Source: CAZNNH01 sp964574335
GTDB taxonomy: Bacteria; Acidobacteriota; Vicinamibacteria; Fen-336
Direction: 5' to 3'
DNA length: 64,000 bases
Assembly (NCBI GenBank): GCA_964574335.1
Contig: CAZNNH010000004.1
Span: 1 to 64,000, forward strand
Below the pieces are notes generated by a model that was given only the letters and a program-made list of their open reading frames with translations, did no database searches and was not told where the DNA came from. Made by a program: the position numbers and the translations under genes. Numbering within the stretch: the stretch's first letter is position 1; each line of letters starts with the position of its first letter. Shown in pieces: positions 41,744 through 53,796 of the stretch.

Positions 41744-41780
41744 GTCGGGCAGGCGCGGGAGGCGAAGAGAGCGAGCAGGT

Positions 41781-44198
41781 ATGCCAGACGATCAGAGCAA
41801 CAACGGCAACGCCGAGAGCAACACTGACGGATACGGCGCCGAGACCATCCGCGTTCTCGAAGGGCTGGAGGCGGTTCGCGTCCGGCCCGCGATGTACATC
41901 GGCTCGACCGGCGAAGCGGGCCTCCACCACCTGGTCTACGAGGTCGTCGACAACTCCGTAGACGAGGCGCTGGCAGGCTTCTGCACCGAGGTCACCGTCA
42001 CCATCCACATCGACAACGCGGTCACGGTGGTCGACAACGGGCGAGGGATCCCGGTCGACGAGCATGCCGACAGCGGCCTCTCGGCCGCCGAGGTGGTGCT
42101 CACCAAGCTGCACGCCGGCGGCAAGTTCGACAAGAAGGCGTACCAGGTCTCGGGCGGCCTGCACGGCGTCGGGATCTCGGTGGTGAATGCCCTCTCGGAG
42201 TCGCTGGACCTCGAGATCCGTCGCGATCACAAGGTCTATCGCCAGTCCTATACTCAGGGGACGCCGCAGGGACCGCTGGCCATCACCGGCGTCACCGACC
42301 GGCGCGGGACGCAGATCCGGTTCAAGCCGGACGCCACCATCTTCGAGACCATCACCTTCAGCTTCGAGACCCTCTCGCAGCGGCTGCGGGAGCTGTCGTT
42401 CCTGAACCGGGGCATCCTGATCCGCCTCCAGGACGAGCGGGATGGGCGCCAGCACAGCTTCCAGTACGAGGGTGGTATCGCCTCCTACGTCGAGCACCTC
42501 AACCGGAACAAGCAGACGCTGCATCCCCTCCCGATCCTCGTCGAAGGGACCCGCGACGGCGTGCTGGTCGAGATCGCCCTGCAGTGGAACGACGGGTATG
42601 CCGAGAACGTCCACTCCTTCGCCAACAACATCAACACCCATGACGGAGGGACACACCTGGCCGGCTTCAAGGCGGCCCTGACCCGCACCCTGAACATCTA
42701 CGCCACGTCGTCCGGCGCGGTGCGCGAGCTGAAGGAGCCGATCCAGGGCGAGGACACCCGCGAGGGCCTTTGCGCGGTCGTTAGCGTCAAGGTTCCGCAG
42801 CCCCAGTTCGAAGGGCAGACCAAGGGCAAGCTGGGAAACACCGAAGTCAAGGGGATTGTCGAGAGCCTGCTCAACGACCGCCTGGCCGCCTTCCTCGAGG
42901 AGAACCCGCCGGTGGGGCGGGCCATCCTGCTCAAGGTTGTGGATGCCTCGCGCGCCAGGGAGGCGGCCCGAAAGGCACGCGACCTCACCCGTCGCAAGGG
43001 GGCCTTGGACGGCGCCGGCCTCCCGGGGAAGCTGGCCGAGTGCCAGGAGAAGAACCCGGCGCTGTGCGAGCTGTACCTGGTGGAGGGGGACTCGGCAGGC
43101 GGCTCGGCCAAGCAGGGGAGGGACCGGCGCTTCCAGGCCGTCCTGCCGCTGCGGGGCAAGATCCTCAACGTCGAGAAGGCCCGCCTCGACAAGACCCTGG
43201 CATCGGAGGAGATCCGGAACATCATCACCGCCCTCGGAACCGGCGTCGGCGCCGACGACTTCAACATCGCCAAGCTCCGCTACCACCGGATCATCATCAT
43301 GTGCGACGCCGACGTCGACGGAAGCCACATCCGCACCCTGCTGCTCACCTTCTTCTACCGTCAGATGAAGGAGCTGATCGAGCGCGGCCATCTCTACATC
43401 GCGCAGCCGCCGCTCTTCAAGGCCAAGCACGGGAAGACCGAGCGCTACCTGAAGGACCAGGTGGCCCTCGATACCTTCCTGCTCCAGCGGGCGGTGGAGA
43501 GCCGCAAGGTGCGCCTGGCTGACGGCCGCGAGCTGGAGGGGACGCGGCTGGTCCACCTGATCGAGCGCATCATGGCCTACGGCAAGCTCCTCGCCAGCGT
43601 GGAGCGCAAGGGAATGCCGGGCCACCTGGTGGAGCTTCTGCTGCGCCACCAGATCAAGGATGGCGAGGCCTTCCACGACAAGGCGCGCCTCCTGGAGCTG
43701 ATCCGGCCGGTACGCGAAGCCGGGGGAGACATCCTCCTCGAGCGTGACGAGGAGCACGGCGTCTTCGAGGTGGTGCTCGGTGGCCCAGGGAACGGTCAAG
43801 GGCGAGAGGTGCGCTTGGGAGAGGCGTTCGTCGGCTCCGCCGAGTACCGGGCCCTCTACTCGGCCTACGAGGAGTTCCGGGAGATGGACCACCCGCCCCT
43901 GGTGCTGGTCGACGGGGGAGAGACACAGATCGACAGCCGGGACGCCCTGATCCGACAGGTTCTCGGCGATGGACGCCGCGGCCTCTCGATCCAGCGCTAC
44001 AAGGGGCTCGGCGAGATGAACGCGTCGGAGCTCTGGGAGACGACCATGAACCCAGAGACCCGCACCCTGCTGCAGGTGCGGCTTGAGGACGAGGAGGTGG
44101 CCGAGAACATCTTCACCACCTTGATGGGAGACGCCGTGGAGCCACGGCGCCTCTTCATCGAAGAGAACGCCCTGAACGTGCGAAACCTGGACGTGTAA
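41781..44198 (+). CDS. gyrB: DNA gyrase subunit B
   Basis: ATPase subunit of gyrase. 805 residues from ATG 41781. GHKL ATPase motifs are present (EVVDNSVDEALAG, DNGRGIPVD, GGLHGVGISVVNAL), then the transducer domain and TOPRIM (EGDSAGGSAKQGRDR, CDADVDGSHI), and a C-terminal stretch ending DVEPRRLFIEENALNVRNLDV-like as in the family. An insertion-like region before the C-terminus makes it the Gram-negative length class. gyrA follows 4 bp later. Confidence 0.97.
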   Translation: MPDDQSNNGNAESNTDGYGAETIRVLEGLEAVRVRPAMYIGSTGEAGLHHLVYEVVDNSVDEALAGFCTEVTVTIHIDNAVTVVDNGRGIPVDEHADSGLSAAEVVLTKLHAGGKFDKKAYQVSGGLHGVGISVVNALSESLDLEIRRDHKVYRQSYTQGTPQGPLAITGVTDRRGTQIRFKPDATIFETITFSFETLSQRLRELSFLNRGILIRLQDERDGRQHSFQYEGGIASYVEHLNRNKQTLHPLPILVEGTRDGVLVEIALQWNDGYAENVHSFANNINTHDGGTHLAGFKAALTRTLNIYATSSGAVRELKEPIQGEDTREGLCAVVSVKVPQPQFEGQTKGKLGNTEVKGIVESLLNDRLAAFLEENPPVGRAILLKVVDASRAREAARKARDLTRRKGALDGAGLPGKLAECQEKNPALCELYLVEGDSAGGSAKQGRDRRFQAVLPLRGKILNVEKARLDKTLASEEIRNIITALGTGVGADDFNIAKLRYHRIIIMCDADVDGSHIRTLLLTFFYRQMKELIERGHLYIAQPPLFKAKHGKTERYLKDQVALDTFLLQRAVESRKVRLADGRELEGTRLVHLIERIMAYGKLLASVERKGMPGHLVELLLRHQIKDGEAFHDKARLLELIRPVREAGGDILLERDEEHGVFEVVLGGPGNGQGREVRLGEAFVGSAEYRALYSAYEEFREMDHPPLVLVDGGETQIDSRDALIRQVLGDGRRGLSIQRYKGLGEMNASELWETTMNPETRTLLQVRLEDEEVAENIFTTLMGDAVEPRRLFIEENALNVRNLDV

Positions 44199-44202
44199 GA
44201 GC

Positions 44203-46665
44203 ATGGAACGCGACGACATCGCCGCCCAGCGGATCCCCACCAACATCGCCGACGAGATGCGGCAGTCCTACATGGACTACGCCATGTCGGTGATCGTCGG
44301 ACGCGCCCTTCCCGACGTGCGAGACGGTCTCAAGCCGGCCAACCGGCGGGTCCTCTACGGGATGCACGAGATGGGGCTGCAACCCGGCCGCCCCTACCGG
44401 AAGTGCGCGCGCATCGTCGGCGACGTGATGGGCAAGTACCACCCCCACGGCGACGCCGCCATCTACGACACCCTGGTCCGGATGGCCCAGGACTTCAACC
44501 TGCGCGGCCTGCTGGTCGACGGCCAAGGCAACTTCGGCTCCGTCGACGGCGATCCGCCCGCAGCGATGCGCTACACCGAGGCCCGGCTGGAACGGCTGGG
44601 CACGGTGATGATGCAGGACATCGACAAGGACACCGTCAACTTCCACCCCAACTACGACGACCAGCTCACCGAGCCGGAGGTGCTGCCGGCGGTCTTCCCA
44701 AACCTGCTCCACAACGGCGCCACCGGGATCGCCGTCGGGATGGCCACCAACATCCCTCCCCACAACCTGGGGGAGCTGGTGGATGGCCTGAGGTTCCTGA
44801 TCGACAGCCCCGATCTGACCCCGGAGGAGCGGCTGGAGGGGCTCTTGGAGCGGATCCCCGGCCCCGACTTCCCCACCGCCGGCTTCATCTGCGGCCGAGC
44901 CGGGATCCGCCAGGCCTACCGCACCGGCCGGGGAACCCTGATCCTGCGGGCGCGGGCCGAGATCGAGCCACGCAAGGGCGATCGCGAGAGCATCGTGATC
45001 ACCGAGATCCCCTACCAAGTGAACAAGGCCCGGCTGATCGAGCGGATCGCCGAGCTGGTGCGGGACAAGCGGGTCGAGGGGATTGCCGACGTCCGCGACG
45101 AGAGCGACCGTGAGGGGATGCGGATCGTGGTCGACGTTCGCCGGGGCGAGCCCAGCCAGGTGATCCTGAACAACCTCTACAAGCACACCCAGCTTCAGGA
45201 CTCCTACGGCGTGATCCTGCTGGCCATCGTCGACCAGCGCCCGCGCCAGCTCAACCTGCTCCAGGCCTCTGAGCTCTTCCTCGACTTCCGACGCCAGGTG
45301 GTGCGCCGCCGGACCGCCTTCGATCTGGCCAAGGCCGAGGCCCGAGCCCACGTTCTCGAAGGGCTGGTGATCGCCATCGACCACCTGGACGCGGTGATCA
45401 GCCTGATTCGGGCGTCCAAGACGCCAGCCGAGGCTCGGGCCGGACTGGTCGAGCGCTTCTCGCTGAGCGAGATCCAGGCCAAGGAGATCCTGGACCTTCA
45501 GCTCCAGCGGCTCACCGGCCTCGAACGCCAGAAGATCCTCGAGGAGTTGACCGAGGTGCGTGCCCTGATCGCACGCCTACGGGAGATCCTCGCCTCATCT
45601 CGCCAGATCGACGGCATCATCGCCGACGAGCTCGAGGAGGTTCGCGGCAAGCATGCCGACCCAAGGCGCACGGAGATCCTGGACGCGGTCGACGAGATCA
45701 CCATCGAGGACACCATCGCCGACGAGGACGTGGCCATCTCGATCACCCACGACGGGTACATCAAGCGCACGGCCATCGACTCCTACCGCAGCCAGAGGCG
45801 CGGCGGGCGGGGCAAGGTCGGGATGCGCACCAAGGACCAGGATTTCGTCGACAACCTGTTCATCGCCTCCACCCACTCGTACATCCTGATCTTCACCGAT
45901 CGCGGCCGCGTCTACTGGCTAAAGGTCCATCAGATCCCGGACGTCGGTCCCCAGGCCAAGGGCAAGGCCATCATCAACCTGGTGCGGCTGCAGCCGGGCG
46001 AGAAGCCGGCGGCGGTCTGCCCGGTCCGGACCTTCGAGGGGGGGGGCTTCGTCTTGCTGGGCACTCGCAAGGGGATCGTCAAGAAGACCGCGCTGTCGCA
46101 CTTCGGCCGGCCCCGCCCCGGCGGGATCATCGCGCTAGGGGTGGAGGATGACGACTCGCTGATCGGCGCCGTCCAGACCCGCGGCCAGGACGGCATCTTC
46201 CTGGCCACCCGCGATGGGATGGCGATCCACTTCCGTGAGGAGGATGTGCGCCCCACCGGACGCACCGCCTACGGGGTGCGGGCGATCACCCTGCGCCCCG
46301 GGGACGAGGTGGCGTGGCTCGAGGTGGTGCGGCCTGGAGCGGTGCTGAGCGTCACCGAGAACGGGTACGGCAAGCGGACCCCGATCCAGGAGTACCCGCC
46401 GCAGAGCCGCGGGGGCAAGGGACGGATCAACATCCGCTGCTCGGCCCGTAACGGCCGGGTCGTCGGGGCCCAGATCGTCAGCGGCGACGAGGGCGTGATG
46501 CTGATCACGGGAAAGGGTATGATCATCCGGCTGGACACGGCGGAGATATCGGTCGTGGGTCGGAGCACCCAGGGTGTCCGGCTGATTCAGCTCGACGAGG
46601 GCGACCAACTGGTGTCGGTGGCTCGCCTGGCGGAGCGGGAGCAGGGCGAGGCAACGAACTCATAG
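44203..46665 (+). CDS. gyrA: DNA gyrase subunit A
   Basis: DNA-cleaving subunit of gyrase. 820 residues with the catalytic Tyr124 (AMRYTEA), the breakage-reunion core and six beta-pinwheel repeats. The GyrA box QRRGGRG, needed for DNA wrapping, is present. In the quinolone pocket the sequence reads HPHGDAAIYD: Ala85 stands where E. coli has Ser83, while the acidic residue equivalent to Asp87 (Asp89) is kept. Confidence 0.98.
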   Translation: MERDDIAAQRIPTNIADEMRQSYMDYAMSVIVGRALPDVRDGLKPANRRVLYGMHEMGLQPGRPYRKCARIVGDVMGKYHPHGDAAIYDTLVRMAQDFNLRGLLVDGQGNFGSVDGDPPAAMRYTEARLERLGTVMMQDIDKDTVNFHPNYDDQLTEPEVLPAVFPNLLHNGATGIAVGMATNIPPHNLGELVDGLRFLIDSPDLTPEERLEGLLERIPGPDFPTAGFICGRAGIRQAYRTGRGTLILRARAEIEPRKGDRESIVITEIPYQVNKARLIERIAELVRDKRVEGIADVRDESDREGMRIVVDVRRGEPSQVILNNLYKHTQLQDSYGVILLAIVDQRPRQLNLLQASELFLDFRRQVVRRRTAFDLAKAEARAHVLEGLVIAIDHLDAVISLIRASKTPAEARAGLVERFSLSEIQAKEILDLQLQRLTGLERQKILEELTEVRALIARLREILASSRQIDGIIADELEEVRGKHADPRRTEILDAVDEITIEDTIADEDVAISITHDGYIKRTAIDSYRSQRRGGRGKVGMRTKDQDFVDNLFIASTHSYILIFTDRGRVYWLKVHQIPDVGPQAKGKAIINLVRLQPGEKPAAVCPVRTFEGGGFVLLGTRKGIVKKTALSHFGRPRPGGIIALGVEDDDSLIGAVQTRGQDGIFLATRDGMAIHFREEDVRPTGRTAYGVRAITLRPGDEVAWLEVVRPGAVLSVTENGYGKRTPIQEYPPQSRGGKGRINIRCSARNGRVVGAQIVSGDEGVMLITGKGMIIRLDTAEISVVGRSTQGVRLIQLDEGDQLVSVARLAEREQGEATNS

Positions 46666-46719
46666 AGTGCGGGTTGCGTCGGCCTTTGGAACCGGCGCGG
46701 ATCGACCAAGGAGGACGGA

Positions 46720-47394
46720 ATGAACCATCGTGGGGCGGTCATCCTGACGATCGCCGGCCTAGTGCTGGCCGGCGCGGCCTGCGGCCACCGCCAGCAGGGA
46801 GTGGTGGACAACTACTTCCGTGCGGTCAATGCCGGAGACAACCAGACGCTCAGCAGCTTCGCCCTGGTCGGCTTCGACCAGAAGGTCGACAACTGGAAGA
46901 TCGTGGCTGGTCATCCCGAGACCGAGAGCCCGGCGCCGCTGGTCGAGCTGGCCCAAGGGGTCAGCGACGCGGAAGCCGCCCTGGCCGCCAACAAGAAGGA
47001 GTACAACGCCTATTTCCTCGACCACCCGTCGGAGGTGGACCAGGTTCGCGAGCTGCTGCGGACCGAGGCACGAATCCCCACCAAGCTCCAGAAGTACGCA
47101 GAGGACTGGCAGGCCTTCATCGAGAAGGAGAAGGAGCTGAAGCGTGCCCTGGCGGAGGCCAAGGAGGCCCTGGCCCACGAGAAGAAGATCGCCGCCCTCT
47201 CGGTCGAGCCCGACGACGGTATCGAGAAGCTGGTGGGTACCGTCCACACTCAGGACATCGACCTGATGCTGACCATCGATGGCCAGGAGAAGCCGTACAC
47301 CATAACCCTCCGGAAGTACGACCTGAGCGAAACCGAGGGGGGACCGGAGCGGCTCAGCCGTTGGGTGATCTGCGAGCTGAAGCCCACCGCCTAG
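46720..47394 (+). CDS. Hypothetical lipoprotein
   Basis: 224 residues with a signal peptide (VILTIAGLVLAGAAC) ending in a lipobox-like LAGAAC, so Cys21 may be lipidated. The rest is soluble: a short domain around DNYFRAVNAGDNQTLSSFALVGF (NTF2/DUF4878-like in feel), a Glu/Lys-rich coiled coil (about 125-160), and a C-terminal strand-rich part. A strong RBS (AAGGAGG) precedes the ATG. No function can be assigned; it follows gyrA in the same direction. Confidence 0.75.
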   Translation: MNHRGAVILTIAGLVLAGAACGHRQQGVVDNYFRAVNAGDNQTLSSFALVGFDQKVDNWKIVAGHPETESPAPLVELAQGVSDAEAALAANKKEYNAYFLDHPSEVDQVRELLRTEARIPTKLQKYAEDWQAFIEKEKELKRALAEAKEALAHEKKIAALSVEPDDGIEKLVGTVHTQDIDLMLTIDGQEKPYTITLRKYDLSETEGGPERLSRWVICELKPTA

Positions 47395-47408
47395 TCAGCC
47401 GAGCCCCG

Positions 47409-49648
47409 TCAGGCCGGGACCAGCCCGGCGTAGCGGGCCATCAGGCATTTCGGCCCCAGGCCCGGGAAAGAGACCGTCACCTTGAGGCCGTCTCCCCGGC
47501 CCTCGTTCCGTAGCACGGTCCCCACCCCGAAGAGCGGGTGCCTGACCCGACGCCCCGGACGCAGCTCATCCGGGCCGGACAGCGCCGGGAGCAGAGACGT
47601 TGGGGTCTCGACGGAGACTCCTGGCCGGCCGGCGTCGAGCCCCGAGAGCTGGACATGCCGCCGCGGGATCTCGGAGAGGAATCGAGAAGGCTCCGATAGC
47701 CGTCGCTGGCCGAAGACCTGGCGGCTCACCGCCCAGGACATGAAGAGGCGTCGCTTGGCCCGGGTCATGCCGACGTAGCAGAGGCGTCGCTCCTCCTCCA
47801 GCGCCCGCGCGCTCTGGAGGCTGCGTGCGTGCGGAGCCAGACCCTCCTCCATTCCCACCAGGAAGACAGCGTCGAACTCCAAGCCTTTGGCGGAATGGAG
47901 CGTCATCAGCACCACCGGGACGTCGTCCCGTATCTCGTCGGCGTCGCTGAGCAGCGAAACGCTGTCCAGGAAGCCGATCAGGCCGCCCTCCGGCTCTCGG
48001 AGAGAGAAGTCATCGGCCGCCTGCAGCAGCTCGGCGAGGTTGGCCAGGCGCTCCTGGCTTTCGACGGAGTTGTCGTGGGCCAGGGCCGCGGCATAGCCGC
48101 TCCGCTCCAGCACCCACCCGAGGAGCTGCCGCAGGCTCGAGCCGTCGACGTCCCGCTGAAGGCCCAGCATCAGGTCCCTGAAGCGGAGCAGGGGTTGGCA
48201 CGCGCGAGCGGGCAGCAGCGCCTCGTCCACCGCGCGAACCAGGGCGCCCCAGAGGTGGTCCTGCCGGGCCGCGGCCAGCCGCTCGAGCTCGGCCAGGGTG
48301 CGGCCGCCGATGCCTCGCGGCGGCACGTTCAGGACACGCCGGAGTGCCACGTCGTCACGAGGGTTGCGCACCACCCGCAGGTAGGCCAGCAGGTCCTTGA
48401 TCTCCTTGCGGGCGTAGAAGCCGACCCCACCCACCACGCAGTAGGAGAGGTTCCGTCTCAGCAACGCCTCCTCGAGCAGCCGACTCTGGGCGTTGACGCG
48501 ATAGAGCACGGCGACCCGGCCCGTTCCCAGGAGCTCTTCGATGTGGGCCACGGTCCAGGCGGCTTCGTGATACTCGTCAGCGGCGCGGTGCACCCGTACC
48601 GGCTCCCCGTCTCCGCTCACGGCCAGCAGGCGCTTGCCGAGACGGGAGCGGTTGTGGGCGACGAGACCGGCGGCGGCATCCAGTATCGGTTGGACAGACC
48701 GGTAGTTGTGCTCCAGGCGGAGCACCCTGGCCGGCGAGAAGTCACGCTCGAAGTCGAGGATGTTGCGAATGTCCGCGCCCCTCCAGGAATAGATCGACTG
48801 GTCCTCGTCACCCACCACAGTGAGGTTCCCGTCGGCCCCCACCAGTAGCCGCACCAGCTGGTACTGGACGCGGTTGGTGTCCTGATACTCGTCCACCAGC
48901 ACGTAGCGAAAGCGGCGCTGCCAGCGCTCGCGGACCGCGGCTTCCTGGTTCAACAAGGCCACCGCTTCGACCAGCAGGTCGTCGAAGTCGAGGGCGTTGG
49001 CCTCTCGGAGCAGCTCCCCGTAGCGATCGGCGACGCGGTCCAGGAGGCGCTCCGACAAGCTGGGCTCGGGACCGTCCGGGTCGAGGTCGGGCGCGTCCAT
49101 CTCCTCTTCGTTGTCTCCGTTTCGGGTGCACTCGGCCGCAACCGCCGCAGGCCCCTGAGGCAGGGCGCGGTTCTTACGGGCGGACAGGCGCGACAGGACA
49201 CGCCGTGGCGGGTGCAGCTTCTCCGGCAGGCCGAGCGCCCGCAGGGCCGTCCGCACCGCGGCGAGCTGGTCATCGGCGTCGTAGATGACGAAGTCACGAC
49301 GTCGCCCCAGCGCGTCCGCGTGGCGGCGCAACAGCCGCACGCAGAAGCTGTGAAACGTCATGATCCAGAGGGAGGTCGACTCCTCGCCCAAGAGCGAGGC
49401 GACACGGGCGCGCATCTCCGCCGCCGCCTTGTTGGTGAAGGTGACCGCCAGCACCTGCTCCGGCAGGACGCCTCGCTCGCGAATCAGATGGGCGATGCGG
49501 TGGGTGATGACGCGCGTCTTGCCGCTCCCGGCCCCGGCCTGGATCAGCACCGCCCCCCCAGTGGCCAGCACCGCCTGCTGCTGCTGCGGGTTCAGGCCCT
49601 CGAGAAGGGGAGAAGCCGCGGCACCGGCTGGGGGCTCGGACGCCTCGA

Positions 49649-49652
<4 letters not shown>
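47409..49652 (-). CDS. pcrA: UvrD/PcrA-type superfamily 1 DNA helicase
   Basis: 3'-5' helicase of repair and replication restart. 747 residues: Walker A AGAGSGKTR (motif I, about 39-47), TFTNKAAAEMRARV (Ia), VDEYQDTNRVQY (II), GDEDQSIYSWRGA (III), YRVNAQSR, LMTLHSAKGLEFDAVFL (V) and YVGMTRAKRRL (VI). The C-terminal segment is typical of PcrA. It starts at a GTG overlapping the glmS stop (GTGA). Confidence 0.95.
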
Positions 49653-51490
<1,838 letters not shown>

Positions 51491-51564
51491 CGCGGACTAG
51501 CCCCCGCCTCGGGACGCCGAGAGGCCCTGCGCGACCCGGCCGCCATGGGTGTCGCCGGGGGCGG

Positions 51565-52980
51565 TCATGGGCGCGGCTTGGACCCCGCCAGGGCCTCGCG
51601 GCGTTGCCGCGCCCAGCCAGGCTTGACCACCTGGCGGGCCCGCCCGAGGACCAGCGCGTCTGCCGGGACGTCCTGGGTGACGACGCTGCCGGCCGCCACG
51701 TAGGCGCCCTCGCCGATAGTCACCGGTGCCACCAGGGTCGAGTTGCTACCGATGAAGGCGCCAGCGGCGATCGTCGTGGGATGTTTCAGGCGCCCGTCAT
51801 AGTTGCAGGTGATGGTGCCGGCGCCCACGTTCACGCCGGGACCGATGGTGCTGTCCCCCAGGTAGGACAGGTGGGGAGCCTTGGAGCCCTTCCCGAGGTG
51901 GGTCTTCTTGAGCTCGACGAAGTTGCCCACTCGGGCGCCCGCCCCAATCACCGTGGCCGGCCGCACGTGGGCGAACGGCCCCACCGAGGCCGCGGCCTCG
52001 ACCGTGCACTCTCGGAGCAGGCAGTGGTCGAGAACCTGAGCCCCGGCGCCGACCTCCACGTCCACCAGGCGGGCGAATGGCCCCACGGCCGCGCCGGAGC
52101 GGATCACGCTGTGCCCCTCGAGCACACAGAACGGGCGGATCACGGCCTCCGGCTCGACCACGACATCCGGACCGACGCGGATGCTGGTCGGGTCCTCCAG
52201 CAGCGCTCCTGTCTCGAGAAGCTGGTGGAGCCGCCGGGCGTTCAAGATCCTGGCGGCCTTGGCCAGCTCGGCGAGTGTGTTGACGCCGAGGGCCTCGTCG
52301 GGGTCTTGGGTGGGCATCGCGCAGACGCGGAGCCCCTCGGACCGGAGCAAGGCCACCACGTCGGTCAGATAGTACTCGCCCTGGGCGTTGTGGGCCTCCA
52401 GCCGATCGAGGGCGGGCAGCAGCGGCCCTCGCTCGAAGACGTAGACCCCCGCGTTGAGCTCGCGCACAGCGTGCTCATCGGGAGAGGCATCGGCGGCCTC
52501 CACGATGCGCTCCACAGCGCCGTCCATCCCCCGGATCACACGGCCGTAGGCGCTCGGGCCGGGCAGCTCGAAGGAGAGGAGGGTGGCGGCAGCACCCGCC
52601 CGAAGGTGGGTTTCGAGCAAGGTCCGCAGGGTCTCGGACCGCAGCAGCGGCTGGTCCCCGTAGAGCACCAGCAGCCGCTCGGGGGGCCGGCTCGAGAAGA
52701 TCTCCCGGGCCGAGCGCAAGGCGTCCCCGGTTCCGAGCGGTGACGACTGCCGGGCGAACTCGAGCGGCTCTCCTTCGAAGGCGGCCTCGACCAGCTCGGC
52801 GCCGTGCCCCACCACCACCGTGACCGGGCGGCACCCAGCCCCCTCGACGGCAGCCAGGACGTAGCCGAGGACGGGTCGGTCGCCGGCCCGATGCAAGACC
52901 TTCGGGAGCCGGCTCCGCATCCGTTTACCGAGCCCGGCTGCCAACACGACGGCCTGCGCGTCGAGGCTCACCAAGCGCAT
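51565..52980 (-). CDS. glmU: Bifunctional GlmU: uridylyltransferase / GlcN-1-P acetyltransferase
   Basis: Makes UDP-GlcNAc for peptidoglycan and LPS. 471 residues: N-terminal nucleotidyltransferase (VVLAAGLGKRMRSRLPKVLH, GDQPLL) and a C-terminal left-handed beta-helix with hexapeptide repeats and the NYDG acetyltransferase site. A -10-like TGC-TAGGAT overlaps the annotated ATG, so a slightly later start (GTG, MSLDAQAVVLAAG) is possible. Confidence 0.97.
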   Translation of the reverse strand: MRLVSLDAQAVVLAAGLGKRMRSRLPKVLHRAGDRPVLGYVLAAVEGAGCRPVTVVVGHGAELVEAAFEGEPLEFARQSSPLGTGDALRSAREIFSSRPPERLLVLYGDQPLLRSETLRTLLETHLRAGAAATLLSFELPGPSAYGRVIRGMDGAVERIVEAADASPDEHAVRELNAGVYVFERGPLLPALDRLEAHNAQGEYYLTDVVALLRSEGLRVCAMPTQDPDEALGVNTLAELAKAARILNARRLHQLLETGALLEDPTSIRVGPDVVVEPEAVIRPFCVLEGHSVIRSGAAVGPFARLVDVEVGAGAQVLDHCLLRECTVEAAASVGPFAHVRPATVIGAGARVGNFVELKKTHLGKGSKAPHLSYLGDSTIGPGVNVGAGTITCNYDGRLKHPTTIAAGAFIGSNSTLVAPVTIGEGAYVAAGSVVTQDVPADALVLGRARQVVKPGWARQRREALAGSKPRP

Positions 52981-53014
52981 CCTAGCACGGGGCCCTGGAG
53001 CGCTCGGAGCGGCG

Positions 53015-53536
53015 TCACACCGCCTCGATCAGCGCCTCGAACCCCGCCTCGTCGCGGATGTCATCGAAGTCGGCATCGTGGCGAGCCTGGGCGCGGACCT
53101 CGGACGAGATCGTGATCGCCTCCCGCAGCGCCTGGATCGCCCCACCCACGTCCCCGGTCCGGGCCAGACTGGCCGCCAGGCAGTAGTGGGCGTGCACGTT
53201 CTTGGGAGCCTGCTCGGCCGCCCGGCGAAAGCACTTGACCGCGTCGGCGAAGGACTCGGCGTTGTGCAGGAAGACCCCGTGGGCCAGCAGCTCCTCGAGG
53301 CTCTTGGGTTTGAAGGGGGCGGCAGGATGTGTCTCCCGCTCGCAGATGAGCAGATAGACGCGAGCGCGCTCGATCAGGTCGGGCTGGTCCTTGTGCTGCT
53401 CGAGGAGCGCGGCAAAGTGGGTCTGCGCTCGTTCGAAGTCCTTCTTGCCCAACGCGCGGAACGCCTTCTCGAAGAGCTCGAGCGCCTGACTGGAGCGGCG
53501 CGGCGCAGCCCCTCCCGAGACCCTCTTTCCGCTCAT
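53015..53536 (-). CDS. Tetratricopeptide-repeat protein
   Basis: 173 residues with at least three TPR-like helical pairs (ALELFEKAFRALGKKDFERAQ; ADAVKCFRRAAEQAPKNVHAH; GGAIQALREAITISSEVRAQA). No signal peptide or membrane segment. Such scaffolds mediate protein contacts; the partner is unknown. A possible promoter (extended -10 TGC-TAGACT near 53581-53589) lies upstream. Confidence 0.8.
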   Translation of the reverse strand: MSGKRVSGGAAPRRSSQALELFEKAFRALGKKDFERAQTHFAALLEQHKDQPDLIERARVYLLICERETHPAAPFKPKSLEELLAHGVFLHNAESFADAVKCFRRAAEQAPKNVHAHYCLAASLARTGDVGGAIQALREAITISSEVRAQARHDADFDDIRDEAGFEALIEAV

Positions 53537-53796
53537 CCCTCGCCTCCTTTCCGACCGCAGGTCTTAGGGCGAAAGCAGCGAGTCTAGCACACCATTCCCG
53601 CCCCGGAAGTGAGCGCCGCTATCGTCGCCGGGGTGGGTGTGGTCTCGCGGCCACGGGGCGGCCTCCCGGCCTGTGGTCTGGGCCCCACACCGGCCGGCGC
53701 CTGACTCTCGCAAGAGGTTGTGGCTGAGCAACATCGCTCCCTTCCGCCGATCGGCACGGCTGTTGCACGCTTCCGCCGGAACACGGAAAACGCTGC

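Noticed and set aside
41655..44246. 863-codon open frame opposite gyrB
   Set aside because: Antisense echo of gyrB; long antisense frames are normal at this GC content.
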